DNA from: Deltaproteobacteria bacterium
GTDB lineage: Bacteria; Desulfobacterota; Binatia; UBA12015
Direction of reading: 5' to 3'
NCBI GenBank assembly: GCA_016874715.1
Contig: VGTK01000017.1
Coordinates: 1-46,815, forward strand
DNA length: 46,815 bases
The position numbers were made by a program, and so were the translations under genes. The notes under the pieces are model-generated. The model saw only the letters and a list, made by a program, of their open reading frames with translations, ran no database searches and was not told where the DNA came from. Below are positions 26,212-35,143 of the stretch, one piece after another; positions within the stretch are counted from its first letter, which is position 1; each line of letters starts with the position of its first letter.

Positions 26212-27120
26212 TCAGCCCCCTGCGGCGATGTAGGTCGCGCCGAACTCCTCGATGAACGCGCGGTGCCGCTCGGGTGCGGCGTGCGACGCGCCGACGACGA
26301 TCCAGGTGATCCCCGCTCGCGCCTGGCGCGCGAAGGCGTCGCGGTGGCGCGCCACGTCGCGCGTCGGGCTGGTCGAGAGGTCGGGGTCGGGGTACTGGCC
26401 GACGAAGTCCAGCGCACCCGCGCGCTCGCGCGCCATGTCCTTCACCTCGGCGATCATGTCGCGCAGGACGTCGAGCGAGCCGATGTGCGCCGTGCGCGTG
26501 GTTTTCGCCAGCTCTTCCGTTCCGCCCATCGGCATCCAGGCCTGCGCGGCTCGCGCGACGCGGCGCCGCGCGAGCCTCGAGTTGCCGCCGATCCAGATCG
26601 GAATCGGCTGCTGCGTCGGGCGTGGCAGCTGGATCACGTTGCGTGCCTCGAAGTGGCGGCCCTTGAACGAGAACGCCTCGCCGCTCCATGCGAGCGGCAG
26701 GACGTCGAGCGCCTCGTCGAAGAGCGCGTTGCGCTCCTCGAAGTCGACGCCGAGCGCGTGGAACTCCGTCTTGTGGTAGCCGCTGCCGACGCCGAGCACG
26801 AAGCGTCCGTTCGACATCCGGTCGAGCGTCGCCGACGCCTTCGCGAGCAGGAACGGGTTCCGGTACGGCACGACGGCGAGATACGTGAGCAGGCGGAGCC
26901 GCTTCGTCGCAGCGGCCGCGAACGCGAGCGCGACGAACGGGTCGACGCTCTGGTGACCGCCGTGCGCGAGCCACCTGGCGCCGGGGATGGGATGCTCGGT
27001 GAGCGAGAAGCCGTCGAAGCCGGCCCTCTCGGCGGCCGCCGCCATCTCGCCGACGTCGCCCGCGTCGAGCATGTCGCGCTCGAGCCCGTTCGCCTGGGGG
27101 TACTGCAGGATGAACTTCAT
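26212..27120 (-). CDS. LLM-class F420-dependent oxidoreductase
   Basis: The 302-residue protein begins [12 protein letters not shown] and has the family pattern: [88 protein letters not shown]. It belongs to the same TIM-barrel superfamily as the proteins at 9680 and 34227 but is clearly a different member. It probably uses F420 or FMN in a catabolic or detoxifying redox step. The gene diverges from the acyl-CoA dehydrogenase pair with a 294-base gap. Confidence 0.88.
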   Translation of the reverse strand: MKFILQYPQANGLERDMLDAGDVGEMAAAAERAGFDGFSLTEHPIPGARWLAHGGHQSVDPFVALAFAAAATKRLRLLTYLAVVPYRNPFLLAKASATLDRMSNGRFVLGVGSGYHKTEFHALGVDFEERNALFDEALDVLPLAWSGEAFSFKGRHFEARNVIQLPRPTQQPIPIWIGGNSRLARRRVARAAQAWMPMGGTEELAKTTRTAHIGSLDVLRDMIAEVKDMARERAGALDFVGQYPDPDLSTSPTRDVARHRDAFARQARAGITWIVVGASHAAPERHRAFIEEFGATYIAAGG

Positions 27121-27414
27121 CTGCTCTTCGTGCGGACCAGCAGGCGATCTCCCGGAAGAAGATGGACGGGATGCCGACCGGGTCAGCGGACGACACTGCC
27201 AGAAGATGTATCAGCGGCGGACGACCCGGGCAATCGGCTTCGTCTCGAGGAGTCCCACCCGCACCCGCACCCGCGGTCGCCGCGCGAGCTTGACATCGGC
27301 CCGGGTGGTGAACGAACGTGCAGCGCCGTCCCTTCTGTGGCGCACCGTGTGGCGCCGTCGTGAAGATCCTTCGCAGAGACCCGCTTCGCAGAGATCCAAA
27401 GAGGCGCGCGAGCC
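27121..27414. other. Divergent intergenic region with a direct repeat
   Basis: This 294-base stretch between the LLM gene and the acyl-CoA dehydrogenase pair has no protein-like frame. CTTCGCAGAGA occurs twice (27369-27379 and 27384-27394), 15 bases apart centre to centre and just before the dehydrogenase start. It may be a regulator site or chance. TTGACA at 27290-27295 has no good -10 partner. Confidence 0.35.
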
Positions 27415-28560
27415 ATGCTGTTGCAGCTGACGTCCGACCAGGAGCTCCTCCGGGAGACCACCGCGAGGTTTCTCGACGAGACCGTCCCCCCGGCGGAGCT
27501 GCGCCGCCTGCGCGACGATCCGGTCGGATTCGGCGACGCGTGGTGGAAGCGCGGCGCGGAGCTGGGCTGGACCTCCCTGCTGGTGTCCGAGGACGACGGC
27601 GGCGGCTCGATCAGCGGCCGCGGGCTCGTCGACCTGTCGCTCATCGCGTACGAGTTCGGCCGCCGCGCCGCCCCCGGACCGCTCGTCGCGTCGAGCGTCG
27701 TCGCCGCCGCGTTGAGCAGCGCGAGCGGCGCGAGGCACACGCCGGTGCTCGCACGCCTGCTCTCCGGAGACGCGATCGCGACGTGGTGCTTCGCCGAGCC
27801 GCGGCCGAACGATCGCCTGGGCGCGATCGCGCTCGAGATCCGCCGCGACGGCGGCGACCTCGTGTTGAGCGGCGTGAAGCGCCCGGTGGAGGCAGCCGTG
27901 CGTGCCAGCCACCTGCTGGTCACCGGACGCACCGCCGACGGACTGGCGCAGGTGCTCGTGCCCGCCGACACGCCCGGTGTCACGATCGCGCCGATGCAGA
28001 GCGTGGACCTGACGCGCCGCTTCCACGTCGTGACCTTCGATCGCGTACGCGTGCCCGTGTCGGCGCTGGTCGGCGAGCTCGGCAGCGCCGACGCGCAGGT
28101 CGAGCGGCAGCTGCAGCAGGCCCTCGTGCTGCTCGCCGCGGAGTCCGTCGGCGCCATGCAGAGGGGCTTCGACATGACCGTCGACTGGGCCTTCGACCGC
28201 TACTCCTTCGGTCGCCCGCTCGCGTCCTACCAGGCGATCAAGCACCGCTTCGCCGACCTGAAGGCGTGGCTCGAGGCGAGCCACGCGATTGCCGACGCGG
28301 CCGCCGCCGCGGTCGATGCGGGCGCGGGTTCGGACGAGGCCGCGGAGCTGGCGAGCGTTGCGAAGGCCTACGTCGGCGACGCCGGTGCCGAGGTGCTGCA
28401 CGACTGCGTGCAGATCCACGGCGGCATCGGCGTCACGTTCGAGCACGATCTGCACTTCTTCCTGCGGCGCCTCACGGTCGACCGCGCGCTCTGCGGCACG
28501 CCGGCGGAGCACCGCGTGCGCATCGCCGGGCTGCTCGAGCGCCGCGCGGAGGCGGCTTGA
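27415..28560 (+). CDS. Acyl-CoA dehydrogenase, first of a tandem pair
   Basis: The 381-residue protein has the three-part acyl-CoA dehydrogenase build: helical start MLLQLTSDQELLRETTARFLDE, ELGWTSLLVSEDDGGG, a beta middle, then DRYSFGRPLASYQAIKHRFADLKAWLEAS and VQIHGGIGVTFEHDLHFFLRRL. The middle lacks the tidy TEP-x-x-GSD flavin motif (it reads CFAEPRPNDRLGA), as in the smaller chain of FadE-type heterotetramers that degrade steroid side chains and related branched acyl-CoAs. The second chain follows almost at once (TTG overlap or 5-base gap). It introduces a C=C bond into an acyl-CoA; the substrate is unknown. Confidence 0.88.
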   Translation: MLLQLTSDQELLRETTARFLDETVPPAELRRLRDDPVGFGDAWWKRGAELGWTSLLVSEDDGGGSISGRGLVDLSLIAYEFGRRAAPGPLVASSVVAAALSSASGARHTPVLARLLSGDAIATWCFAEPRPNDRLGAIALEIRRDGGDLVLSGVKRPVEAAVRASHLLVTGRTADGLAQVLVPADTPGVTIAPMQSVDLTRRFHVVTFDRVRVPVSALVGELGSADAQVERQLQQALVLLAAESVGAMQRGFDMTVDWAFDRYSFGRPLASYQAIKHRFADLKAWLEASHAIADAAAAAVDAGAGSDEAAELASVAKAYVGDAGAEVLHDCVQIHGGIGVTFEHDLHFFLRRLTVDRALCGTPAEHRVRIAGLLERRAEAA

Positions 28561-28565
28561 GCGCC

Positions 28566-29819
28566 GTGGCGACGGAGGACCTCGAGGCGTTCCGTCGGCG
28601 CGCGCGGACGTTCGTGCGCGCCAACCTGCGTCCCGTGGGCAGCGCCGTCATGACCGTGCGCAGCCGGGTCAGCGACGAGGAGGAGCTCGCGGCCGTGGCG
28701 CGCGACCGGGAGGTGCAGCGCATGCTCTTCGACGCGGGCCTCGCGGGCGTGTGCGTGCCGCGCGAGTACGGGGGCCAGGGGCTCACGCCGGCGCACCAGC
28801 GCGTCCTCAACGAGGAGCTCGCGGGCTTCGAGTTCCCGAGCCGCATCCAGGTGCCGACCTTCGCGCCGTGCGCGGCGGTGCTGCTCGAGTTCGGCACCGA
28901 GGAGCAGAAGCAGCGCCACATCCCCCCCATGCTGCGCGGCGAGGAGATCTGGATGCAGTTCCTGTCCGAGCCGAGCGGCGGCTCGGACGTCGCCGGCGCA
29001 CTCACCAGCGCCGTGCGCGACGGCGACGGCTGGCTGCTCAGCGGCTCCAAGGTCTGGACGACGGGCGCGTGGTGGTCGGACTGGGCACTCTGCCTCGCCC
29101 GCACCGACTGGGACGTGGCGAAGCACGCGGGCCTCACGGTGTTCATCCTGCCGATCCACCAGCCCAGCATCGACGTGCACCGCATCGAGATGCTCAACGG
29201 CAACCGCGAGTTCTGTCAGGAGTTCCTGAACGAGGTGCGCGTGCCGGACGGCGACCGGGTCGGCGGCGTCAACGACGGCTGGACGGTCGGTACGCGGTGG
29301 ATGTTCCACGAGCGCATGTCCTACAACTCGCCGCTCGTGACGTTCCCGACGGACGCGGTGCACGGCGTCGCGGGCGGCGCCTCGACGCTGGAGCTCGCGC
29401 GCGCCGCCGGACGAGCCGACGACCCGCGAGTCCGCGAGCTGATCGGCGAGGCGCGGGCGCTGGAGGTCGTGTGGCGCGAGCTGCAGCATCGCGTCGGGGT
29501 CGGCATCGCGACCGGTGCGATGTCGAGCCAGGCATCCGCGGTCGCGCGCGTCTTCCACTGTGGCGCGTCGATGCGACAGACGACCATCGCGTTCGACGTC
29601 GCCGGCGCCGCCGGTGGCGCGTGGACCGACGACGACGGTCCACTCGCGCGCGCGGGTACCGATTTCCTCATGCGCCAGGTCGCGTGCATCGGCGGCGGCA
29701 CGACCGAGATGGCGCGCAACGTCGTCAGCGAGCGCGTGCTCGGCATGCCGCGCGAGCGCACGCTCGACAAGGACGTCGCCTTTCGCGACGTGCCGCGCAG
29801 CCCCTCGGCCAAGCGCTGA
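28566..29819 (+). CDS. Acyl-CoA dehydrogenase, second of a tandem pair
   Basis: The start is GTG 28566, or TTG 28557 which overlaps the upstream stop and has GGAGG at 4 bases. The protein of about 417 residues reads VPREYGGQGLTPAHQRVLNEEL, the flavin/substrate motif MQFLSEPSGGSDVAG, KVWTTGAWWSDWALCLAR and the C-terminal FAD clamp GGGTTEMARNVVSERVLGMPRE. This is the full-motif chain of the pair; with the preceding gene it would form a mixed enzyme. A CoA-ester SDR gene follows after 34 bases, so the three likely act in sequence on one substrate. Confidence 0.92.
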   Translation: MATEDLEAFRRRARTFVRANLRPVGSAVMTVRSRVSDEEELAAVARDREVQRMLFDAGLAGVCVPREYGGQGLTPAHQRVLNEELAGFEFPSRIQVPTFAPCAAVLLEFGTEEQKQRHIPPMLRGEEIWMQFLSEPSGGSDVAGALTSAVRDGDGWLLSGSKVWTTGAWWSDWALCLARTDWDVAKHAGLTVFILPIHQPSIDVHRIEMLNGNREFCQEFLNEVRVPDGDRVGGVNDGWTVGTRWMFHERMSYNSPLVTFPTDAVHGVAGGASTLELARAAGRADDPRVRELIGEARALEVVWRELQHRVGVGIATGAMSSQASAVARVFHCGASMRQTTIAFDVAGAAGGAWTDDDGPLARAGTDFLMRQVACIGGGTTEMARNVVSERVLGMPRERTLDKDVAFRDVPRSPSAKR

Positions 29820-29853
29820 TCGATGAACGAAGAACGAAGGGGTCAACCAAGCG

Positions 29854-30621
29854 ATGAAGATTCAGGGTTCGAAGGCGATCGTCGTCGGTGGCGCATCGGG
29901 CATGGCGCGCGCGACCGCGGAGCTTCTGGTGCGCGACGGCGGGGCGGTCGCGATCCTCGACCGTCCTGGTTCCAGGGGCGCGGAGGTCGCGGCGGCACTC
30001 GGTGGTGGAGCGAAGTTCTACCCGTGCGACGTCACCGATTTCGAGGGCACCGAGAAGGCGATCAAGGCCGCCGCGAGCGACCTCGGCGCGGTGCACTTCG
30101 GCGTCAACACCGCGGGTGGCGGCATCGCGAAGCGGACGATGTCGAAGGACGGTCCGCACCCGCTCGACCAGTTCCGGGCGGTGGTCGACTTGAACCTGAT
30201 CGCGAGCTTCAACATCGCGCGCCTCCAGGCCGAGGCCATGACCCGCAACCAGCCCGACGAGAACGGCGAGCGCGGCGTGATCCTCATGACCGCGTCGATC
30301 GCGGCCTTCGAGGGCCAGATCGGGCAGGTCGCCTACAGCGCGGCCAAGGCCGGCATCGCCGGCATGACGCTCACCATGGCGCGCGATCTCGGCAGCCTCG
30401 GCATCCGCGTGATGACGATCGCGCCGAGCCTGTTCGACACCGGCCTCACGCACGGCATTCCGCAGCAGATGGCGGACGGGCTCACGCGCGACGCCGCGTT
30501 CCCCAAGCGCATGGGCCAGCCGCGCGAGTACGCGCTGCTGGCGCGCGCGATCTTCGAGAACCCGATGATCAACGGCTCGACGTACCGCCTCGACGCAGGC
30601 CAGCGCTTCTCGCCCAGGTGA
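29854..30621 (+). CDS. Short-chain dehydrogenase, 3-hydroxyacyl-CoA dehydrogenase type
   Basis: The 255-residue SDR has IVVGGASGMARATAELL (glycine-rich NAD loop with Ala in place of the last Gly), DVTDFEG, the NTAGGG motif, the catalytic Ser in MTASIAAFEG and Tyr/Lys in AYSAAKAG. The overall pattern, including PSLFDTGLTHGIPQQ and FPKRMGQPREYALLARAIFENPMINGSTYRLD, is close to HSD17B10-type 3-hydroxy-2-methylbutyryl-CoA/3-hydroxyacyl-CoA dehydrogenases. It would oxidise the hydroxyacyl-CoA made after the upstream dehydrogenase pair and a hydratase. A strong hairpin ends the unit. Confidence 0.9.
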   Translation: MKIQGSKAIVVGGASGMARATAELLVRDGGAVAILDRPGSRGAEVAAALGGGAKFYPCDVTDFEGTEKAIKAAASDLGAVHFGVNTAGGGIAKRTMSKDGPHPLDQFRAVVDLNLIASFNIARLQAEAMTRNQPDENGERGVILMTASIAAFEGQIGQVAYSAAKAGIAGMTLTMARDLGSLGIRVMTIAPSLFDTGLTHGIPQQMADGLTRDAAFPKRMGQPREYALLARAIFENPMINGSTYRLDAGQRFSPR

Positions 30622-30626
30622 CCGGA

Positions 30627-30663
30627 GCGTCGGTCCGGCCGCAGCGTGCAGCCGGACCGACGC
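30627..30663. terminator. 13-bp perfect hairpin after the SDR gene
   Basis: GCGTCGGTCCGGC and GCCGGACCGACGC are exact inverse copies around an 11-base loop, beginning six bases after the SDR stop. It is a strong terminator candidate for the dehydrogenase-SDR unit, with no T-run. Confidence 0.8.
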
Positions 30664-30765
30664 GCGAGCAGCCTCCTGCGGGAGCGACGCCTTGGCGGGA
30701 CGTCTACGCTTTCCGATCGAGATGTCCGCACGGGCAGGCGCAGGCGGGGGATCCTGATCCGGGTT

Positions 30766-30800
30766 CGCGACGCCCGAGCGGCGGGGGCCCCCGCGTCGCG
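30766..30800. terminator. Hairpin facing the thiolase 3' end
   Basis: CGCGACGC (30766-30773) pairs with GCGTCGCG (30793-30800); inside it GCGGGGGCCCCCGC is itself a perfect palindrome. It abuts the thiolase stop on the other strand, so it is placed to end transcription of the thiolase gene. Confidence 0.6.
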
Positions 30801-32030
30801 TCACGTTCGCTCGATGATCACCGCCGGCGCCATGCCGCCCGCCGCGCACATGGTCACGAGGCCGGTACCGAGCCCACGCCGCTCGAGCTCGTCGAGCACC
30901 GTGCCGATGAGGATCGATCCGGTCGCGGCGATCGGGTGTCCGAGCGCGATCGCGCCGCCGTTCACGTTGCACTTCGCCGGGTCGAGCTCCAGGTCGCGCA
31001 TGAACTTCCACGCCACCACCGCGAAGGCCTCGTTGATCTCGAACAGGTCGATGTCGGCGAGCGACATGCCGGCCTTCTTGAGCACCTTGCGCGCTGCGGG
31101 TACGGGCTCGTTCAGCATCAGCTCCGGGCTGCCCGCGACGTTCGCCATGGCGCGGATCCGGGCACGCGGCTTCCAGCCCTGCGCGCGGGCGTAGTCGGGC
31201 GAGGCGAGGAGCAGGGCTGCGGCACCGTCGACGACGCCGGACGAGTTGCCCGCGTGGTGGACGTGGTTGATCTTCAGGTCGGGGTACGAGCGGCGCACGA
31301 GCTGCGCGAAAGTCTCACCGGCTTCGTCCACGGCCATGTTCATGAAGCTCGAAAACACGGTGGGGAGCTTGGCGAGACCTTCGCGCGTGGTCTGCGGGCG
31401 GGGGTACTCGTCGCGCTCGAGCGCCATGCTGCCGTCGTCGTTGTGCACCGGCACGACACTGCGCGCGAAGTAGCCGCCCTCCAGGGCGACCGCCGCGCGG
31501 CGCTGGCTCTCCAGGGCGATCGCGTCCACGTCGTCGCGCGTCGCTCCCTCCAGGGTGGCGATCACGTCGGCGCAGACGCCCTGGTGGGGTTGCGGGTGCA
31601 GATCCCGGAGATGCAGGTTGCCCGCGTCGAGCATGGCCGGGGGGAGCTGGCCGGTGAACGACATCATCTCGACCCCGCCGGCGACCACCAGGTCCTCCAT
31701 GCCGGACATGATGCTGGCGGCGGCCAGGTTGGCGACGGTTATGCCGGAGCCGCAGAAGCGATCGAGCGTCATGCCGCTGGCGAGCGTGCTCCAGCCGGCA
31801 TCGAGCGCGGACATGCGGCCGATGCACGTGCCCTGCTTGCCCACCTGCGCGCTGCAGCCCCAGATGACGTCGTCGACCTCCTCGGTGCGGATGTCGTTGC
31901 GCTCCCGCAGCGCGGTCAGCACCGCTGCTCCCAGGCGCTGCGGGTGCAGGTGCGAGAGGGCGCCCTTGCCGGGCTTGCCGATGCCGCGCGGGGTGCGCAC
32001 CGCGTCGATGATCCACGCTTCACGAGCCAT
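30801..32030 (-). CDS. Acetyl-CoA acetyltransferase (thiolase)
   Basis: From ATG 32030 the protein has 409 residues, a normal thiolase length. The acyl-accepting Cys93 lies in TLDRFCGSGITV, and the C-terminal NEAFAVVAWKF, GGAIALGHPIAATGS and VTMCAAGGMAP carry the catalytic His and second Cys. It opens AWIIDAVRTPRGIGKPGKGALS. The pattern fits the catabolic thiolases of this type, cleaving 3-ketoacyl-CoA with CoA. It is convergent with the dehydrogenase-SDR unit, whose product it could use. A palindrome lies 23 bases upstream of its start. Confidence 0.95.
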   Translation of the reverse strand: MAREAWIIDAVRTPRGIGKPGKGALSHLHPQRLGAAVLTALRERNDIRTEEVDDVIWGCSAQVGKQGTCIGRMSALDAGWSTLASGMTLDRFCGSGITVANLAAASIMSGMEDLVVAGGVEMMSFTGQLPPAMLDAGNLHLRDLHPQPHQGVCADVIATLEGATRDDVDAIALESQRRAAVALEGGYFARSVVPVHNDDGSMALERDEYPRPQTTREGLAKLPTVFSSFMNMAVDEAGETFAQLVRRSYPDLKINHVHHAGNSSGVVDGAAALLLASPDYARAQGWKPRARIRAMANVAGSPELMLNEPVPAARKVLKKAGMSLADIDLFEINEAFAVVAWKFMRDLELDPAKCNVNGGAIALGHPIAATGSILIGTVLDELERRGLGTGLVTMCAAGGMAPAVIIERT

Positions 32031-32336
32031 GAGATTCCCGCCCTTTCTCAGCGGCGCGATCGTGGATCGCGCCTGGGTTTGCAATGGGCACCGAGGTCGG
32101 CTGGCCACGAATGGTGACGACCACCGACCTTCGACCCGCGGCGCCTCGGGCCGGGACCGTAAGGTCGCCGCGGATCCGATGTCAACGACGGCGTACGCCG
32201 CAGGTCGTTCTGCCGGTGCGGCAGCGGACGGTCCGTGTGCCTCGGCGCTCGAGCGCGGCTCGTGCCGCACGCAGGGTAGCGGCTGCCGCGCTCAGGGCGG
32301 CGGCGCCGGGTGCCGGCCGAGCGCTGCGGCGCGACG
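32031..32336. promoter_or_regulatory. Gap with a palindrome before the thiolase gene
   Basis: No convincing gene is seen in these 306 bases. At 32053-32073, GGCGCGATC-GTG-GATCGCGCC is a perfect 9-3-9 inverted repeat, 23 bases upstream of the thiolase start on its transcript side. It could be an operator of a fatty-acid-type regulator or a 5' hairpin. The remaining part up to the dioxygenase stop is plain GC-rich sequence. Confidence 0.45.
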
Positions 32337-33224
32337 TCAGCCCGGAGTGCGCTCCCCGTCGAGCAGCCGGCGGAAGAACGCGGAGTGCTTCGCGAGCTCC
32401 TGCACGTACGGGCGCACGTCGTCGCGCGCCTGTGCCGCGAGCTCCGCGAACGGCTTGACGTGGCGGTCCGGCACGTAGCGCAGCGTGAAGTTCACGCGCC
32501 GCGTGGCGAAGCCCTCGACGGGAAACGTGAAGCGCGCGCCGAGCCGGCGATCGACACGCTGCACGCGGTGCAGCGTGCGGTCCTTCCAGAGCTCGCCGCC
32601 GAAGATCAGCAGCGAGCCGTCGTCGAGCCACTGCTGCGCCGCAACCTGCGACGGCTCGCCACGCCGCCCGCGCGTCGTGAACTGGAAGAGCGCCCGCTCG
32701 CCGATCGAGATGGACGCGACCGGCCCGGGCTCGAAGTCGCGGTGCTCGCCGACGCGTGCGGTGTCGACGGTGCGTCCGTCCTGCAGGGCGCTGCCGTAGA
32801 GGTTGATCAGGCACGTGTTGAGGTGCCAGCCGGTGGGCAGGTCGGGGCCGCGAAACGACGCGCGGGTGCGTTGCTCGATGCGCTCGACCATGCGCGCGAG
32901 CACGGGCGGGAAGGGCTCGGCCGCGACGCAGCGGTCGTCGACGCCGTTCGGCGGCCGGTAGTAGTCGAGGCACGCGAACTGCCAGTTGCCGAGCCAGTAC
33001 ACGGGACGCAGGAGCCGGCGCTGCTGGCCCGTCGCCGCGGCCTTCCGCGCGGTGAAGCGCTCCTCCCAGATCGGGTGCAGCGTCTCGAGCCACGCGACGA
33101 GCTCCGCGCGCTCGTCGGGCGCGACGAAGGTCGCGTCGTAGAGCAGTCCGGGTGCCAGACGCGCGCGCGCCTGGACCCGCGTGCGCGGCGCGTGCGGCCG
33201 CGTGCCGGCTGGACGTGCGCTCAC
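32337..33224 (-). CDS. AlkB-like 2-oxoglutarate/Fe(II) dioxygenase
   Basis: GTG 33224 gives 295 residues. The metal triad is visible: GEHRDFE (His-x-Asp) and the far His in RTLHRVQRV, with RRVNFTLRYV supplying the Arg for 2-oxoglutarate. NLYGSALQDGRTVDTARVGEHRDFEPGPVASISIGERALFQF agrees with the 2OG-FeII_Oxy_2 (AlkB) pattern N-x-Y-x(n)-H-x-D. Family members remove alkyl groups from nucleic acids or act on other substrates; the long N-terminal part (LDYYRPPNGVDDR) differs from E. coli AlkB. It follows the SDR gene after 7 bases, probably in one transcript. Confidence 0.85.
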   Translation of the reverse strand: MSARPAGTRPHAPRTRVQARARLAPGLLYDATFVAPDERAELVAWLETLHPIWEERFTARKAAATGQQRRLLRPVYWLGNWQFACLDYYRPPNGVDDRCVAAEPFPPVLARMVERIEQRTRASFRGPDLPTGWHLNTCLINLYGSALQDGRTVDTARVGEHRDFEPGPVASISIGERALFQFTTRGRRGEPSQVAAQQWLDDGSLLIFGGELWKDRTLHRVQRVDRRLGARFTFPVEGFATRRVNFTLRYVPDRHVKPFAELAAQARDDVRPYVQELAKHSAFFRRLLDGERTPG

Positions 33225-33231
33225 GGTCGCG

Positions 33232-34158
33232 TCACTCGTCGGTGAACAGCTTCGTCGGCCCCGCGAGGTGGAAGCCGTTCCACGGCTGCGACAGCTCGTG
33301 CTCGCCGAGCGGCCAGGTGCACTGGCCGCGCGCGGCGTTCTCCGGCGCGCCGGGCAGGAACGCCGACAGCGGCGACGCGAGCCGCGCGTTCGGCGCGGCA
33401 CCGTCGACGCGCAGCGTGATTCCCGAGATGAACGCCGCGGCGGGCGACAGCAGAAAGCAGATCGCGGCCGACACCTCGGACTCGGTGCCGAGCCGCTGCA
33501 GCGGGATCGCACGGTGCATGACCTTCAGGTGCGGGCGCAGCGCCTCGGGGTACGTCTGCATGCCGGACGACGCGATCCAGCCGGGCGCGATCGCGTTGAC
33601 GCGCACGCCGCTGATTCCCCACTCGACCGCCGCGGTCTCGGTGAAGCTCACCATGCCCGCGCGCGCCGCGCCGGAGTGTCCCATGCCGACCATGCTGCCG
33701 AAGAAGTCGGCGACCATGTTGATGATGGCACCGCCGTGGTCGGCCATCCACTGCGTGTAGCACTCGCGCGCGAAGAGAAAGCCGCCGGTCAGGTTGTTGC
33801 GCACCACCGCATCCCAGCCGCGCTGGCTGATGGCCGCGAGCGGGGCCGCGAACTGGCCGCCGGCATTGTTCACCAGGCCGTCGACGCGCCCCTGCCGCAC
33901 GAGCAGCTGCCGCACGACCTCGCGCACCTGCGTCTCCTCGCGGATGTCGCACGTGAAGCTCAGCGCCGTGCCCCCGGCGTCGGCGATCTCGGCGGCGACG
34001 GTCTCGAGCTTCGCGGTCGAGCGTCCCACGATCGCCACGGTCGCACCGAGGTGCGCGAGCTCGTGCGCGGTGCAGCGCCCGATGCCGCTGCCGCCGCCGG
34101 TGACGATGATGGTCTGGCCCGCGAACAGGCCCGGTCGGAAGATCGAGTCGAAGCGCAT
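33232..34158 (-). CDS. SDR of the 2,4-dienoyl-/trans-2-enoyl-CoA reductase type
   Basis: ATG 34158 is preceded by TAGGA. The 308-residue protein has the NADP loop TGGGSGIGRCTA and NNAGGQF, but where classic SDRs have YxxxK it reads GMGHSGAARAGM. That His-...-Arg version is the normal form in peroxisomal enoyl-CoA reductase and dienoyl-CoA reductase relatives, and the following CFLLSPAAAFISGITLRVDG also matches them. It therefore most likely reduces unsaturated acyl-CoAs with NADPH during degradation of unsaturated or branched chains. The C-terminal 45 residues (PWNGFHLAGPTKLF) are an extension beyond the common core. The AlkB-like gene follows. Confidence 0.85.
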   Translation of the reverse strand: MRFDSIFRPGLFAGQTIIVTGGGSGIGRCTAHELAHLGATVAIVGRSTAKLETVAAEIADAGGTALSFTCDIREETQVREVVRQLLVRQGRVDGLVNNAGGQFAAPLAAISQRGWDAVVRNNLTGGFLFARECYTQWMADHGGAIINMVADFFGSMVGMGHSGAARAGMVSFTETAAVEWGISGVRVNAIAPGWIASSGMQTYPEALRPHLKVMHRAIPLQRLGTESEVSAAICFLLSPAAAFISGITLRVDGAAPNARLASPLSAFLPGAPENAARGQCTWPLGEHELSQPWNGFHLAGPTKLFTDE

Positions 34159-34226
34159 GGCCCGTCCTACCATGTCGGGCACCGCGGGTGCTCGCCCGCG
34201 GGCCCGCGAGCCGATAAGGCAGCGTC

Positions 34227-35123
34227 ATGCGCTTCGGACTCACCACCCCGATCGTCACGCTCACCGCGCGCGGCCACGGCGCCTGGGAGCGCGACGCCGG
34301 TCCCGACGAGCTGCGCCGCATCGCGATCGCGGCCGACACCCTCGGCTTCCACCACCTGACGTGCAGCGAGCACGTGGCGATCCCGCAGGAGGCCGTCGCG
34401 ACGCGCGGCGCGCGCTACTACGACCCGCTCGCGACGTTCGGCTATCTCGCCGCGTTCACCGAGCGCATCCGCCTCGCCACGCACGTGATCGTCCTGCCGT
34501 ACCACCACCCGCTGGAGGTGGCGAAGCGCTACGGCACGCTCGACGTGATCTGTGGCGGACGGTTGATCCTCGGCGTCGGCGTCGGCAGCCTCGAGCCCGA
34601 GTTCGATCTGCTGGGCGCGGACTTCGGCGGCCGCGGCGCGCGCTACGAGGACGCGCTGCGCGCGCTGCGAGCGGTGCTCGGCAAGCGGGAGCCCGAGTAC
34701 CACGGCTCGCACTACGACGTCGCGGGCTTCGTCGTCGACCCGTGCGCGCGCCAGGAGCGCGTGCCGATCTGGCTCGGCGGGAAGACGCCGCGCTCGTTGC
34801 GCCGCGCGCTGACGTTCGCCGACGGCTGGGACCCGTTCTACCTGACCGTGGACGAGCTCCGTGCGCTGCTCGCGCGCGCCCGTGCGTGGCCGGAGTGGCG
34901 CGCCCGCGAGGAGCAGGGGACGAAGCTCACCCTCGTGTTCTCGCCCGACGACGTGTTCGACGTCGCCGTCCCGGAGCAGCGCACGGAGATGGCGGCGCTG
35001 CTGCGCCGCTACGCCGCGATCGGCTCGGACGTCCTCACGCTGCGCTTCCGCAGCACGAGCTGCGACCACCTGCTCGAGCAGCTCGAGATCTTCGCGCGCC
35101 TGGTCGCGCCGGAGTTCGGGTAG
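34227..35123 (+). CDS. LLM-class F420-dependent oxidoreductase (TIGR03619-like)
   Basis: The 298-residue TIM-barrel protein begins MRFGLTTPIVTLTARG and shows FHHLTCSEHVAIP, RIRLATHVIVLPYHHPLEVAKRYGTLDVICGGRLILGVGVGSLEPEFDLLG and PIWLGGKTPRSLRRAL. The pattern is that of TIGR03619 F420-dependent enzymes. It is divergent from the enoyl-CoA-reductase-like SDR with only 68 bases between starts, hinting at common control. Substrate unknown. Confidence 0.88.
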   Translation: MRFGLTTPIVTLTARGHGAWERDAGPDELRRIAIAADTLGFHHLTCSEHVAIPQEAVATRGARYYDPLATFGYLAAFTERIRLATHVIVLPYHHPLEVAKRYGTLDVICGGRLILGVGVGSLEPEFDLLGADFGGRGARYEDALRALRAVLGKREPEYHGSHYDVAGFVVDPCARQERVPIWLGGKTPRSLRRALTFADGWDPFYLTVDELRALLARARAWPEWRAREEQGTKLTLVFSPDDVFDVAVPEQRTEMAALLRRYAAIGSDVLTLRFRSTSCDHLLEQLEIFARLVAPEFG

Positions 35124-35143
35124 CCGGGCGCGGTCGACCGCCG

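Noticed and set aside
27369..27394. Direct repeat CTTCGCAGAGA as a transposon footprint
   Set aside because: No inverted repeats or transposase nearby; listed only as a possible regulator site.
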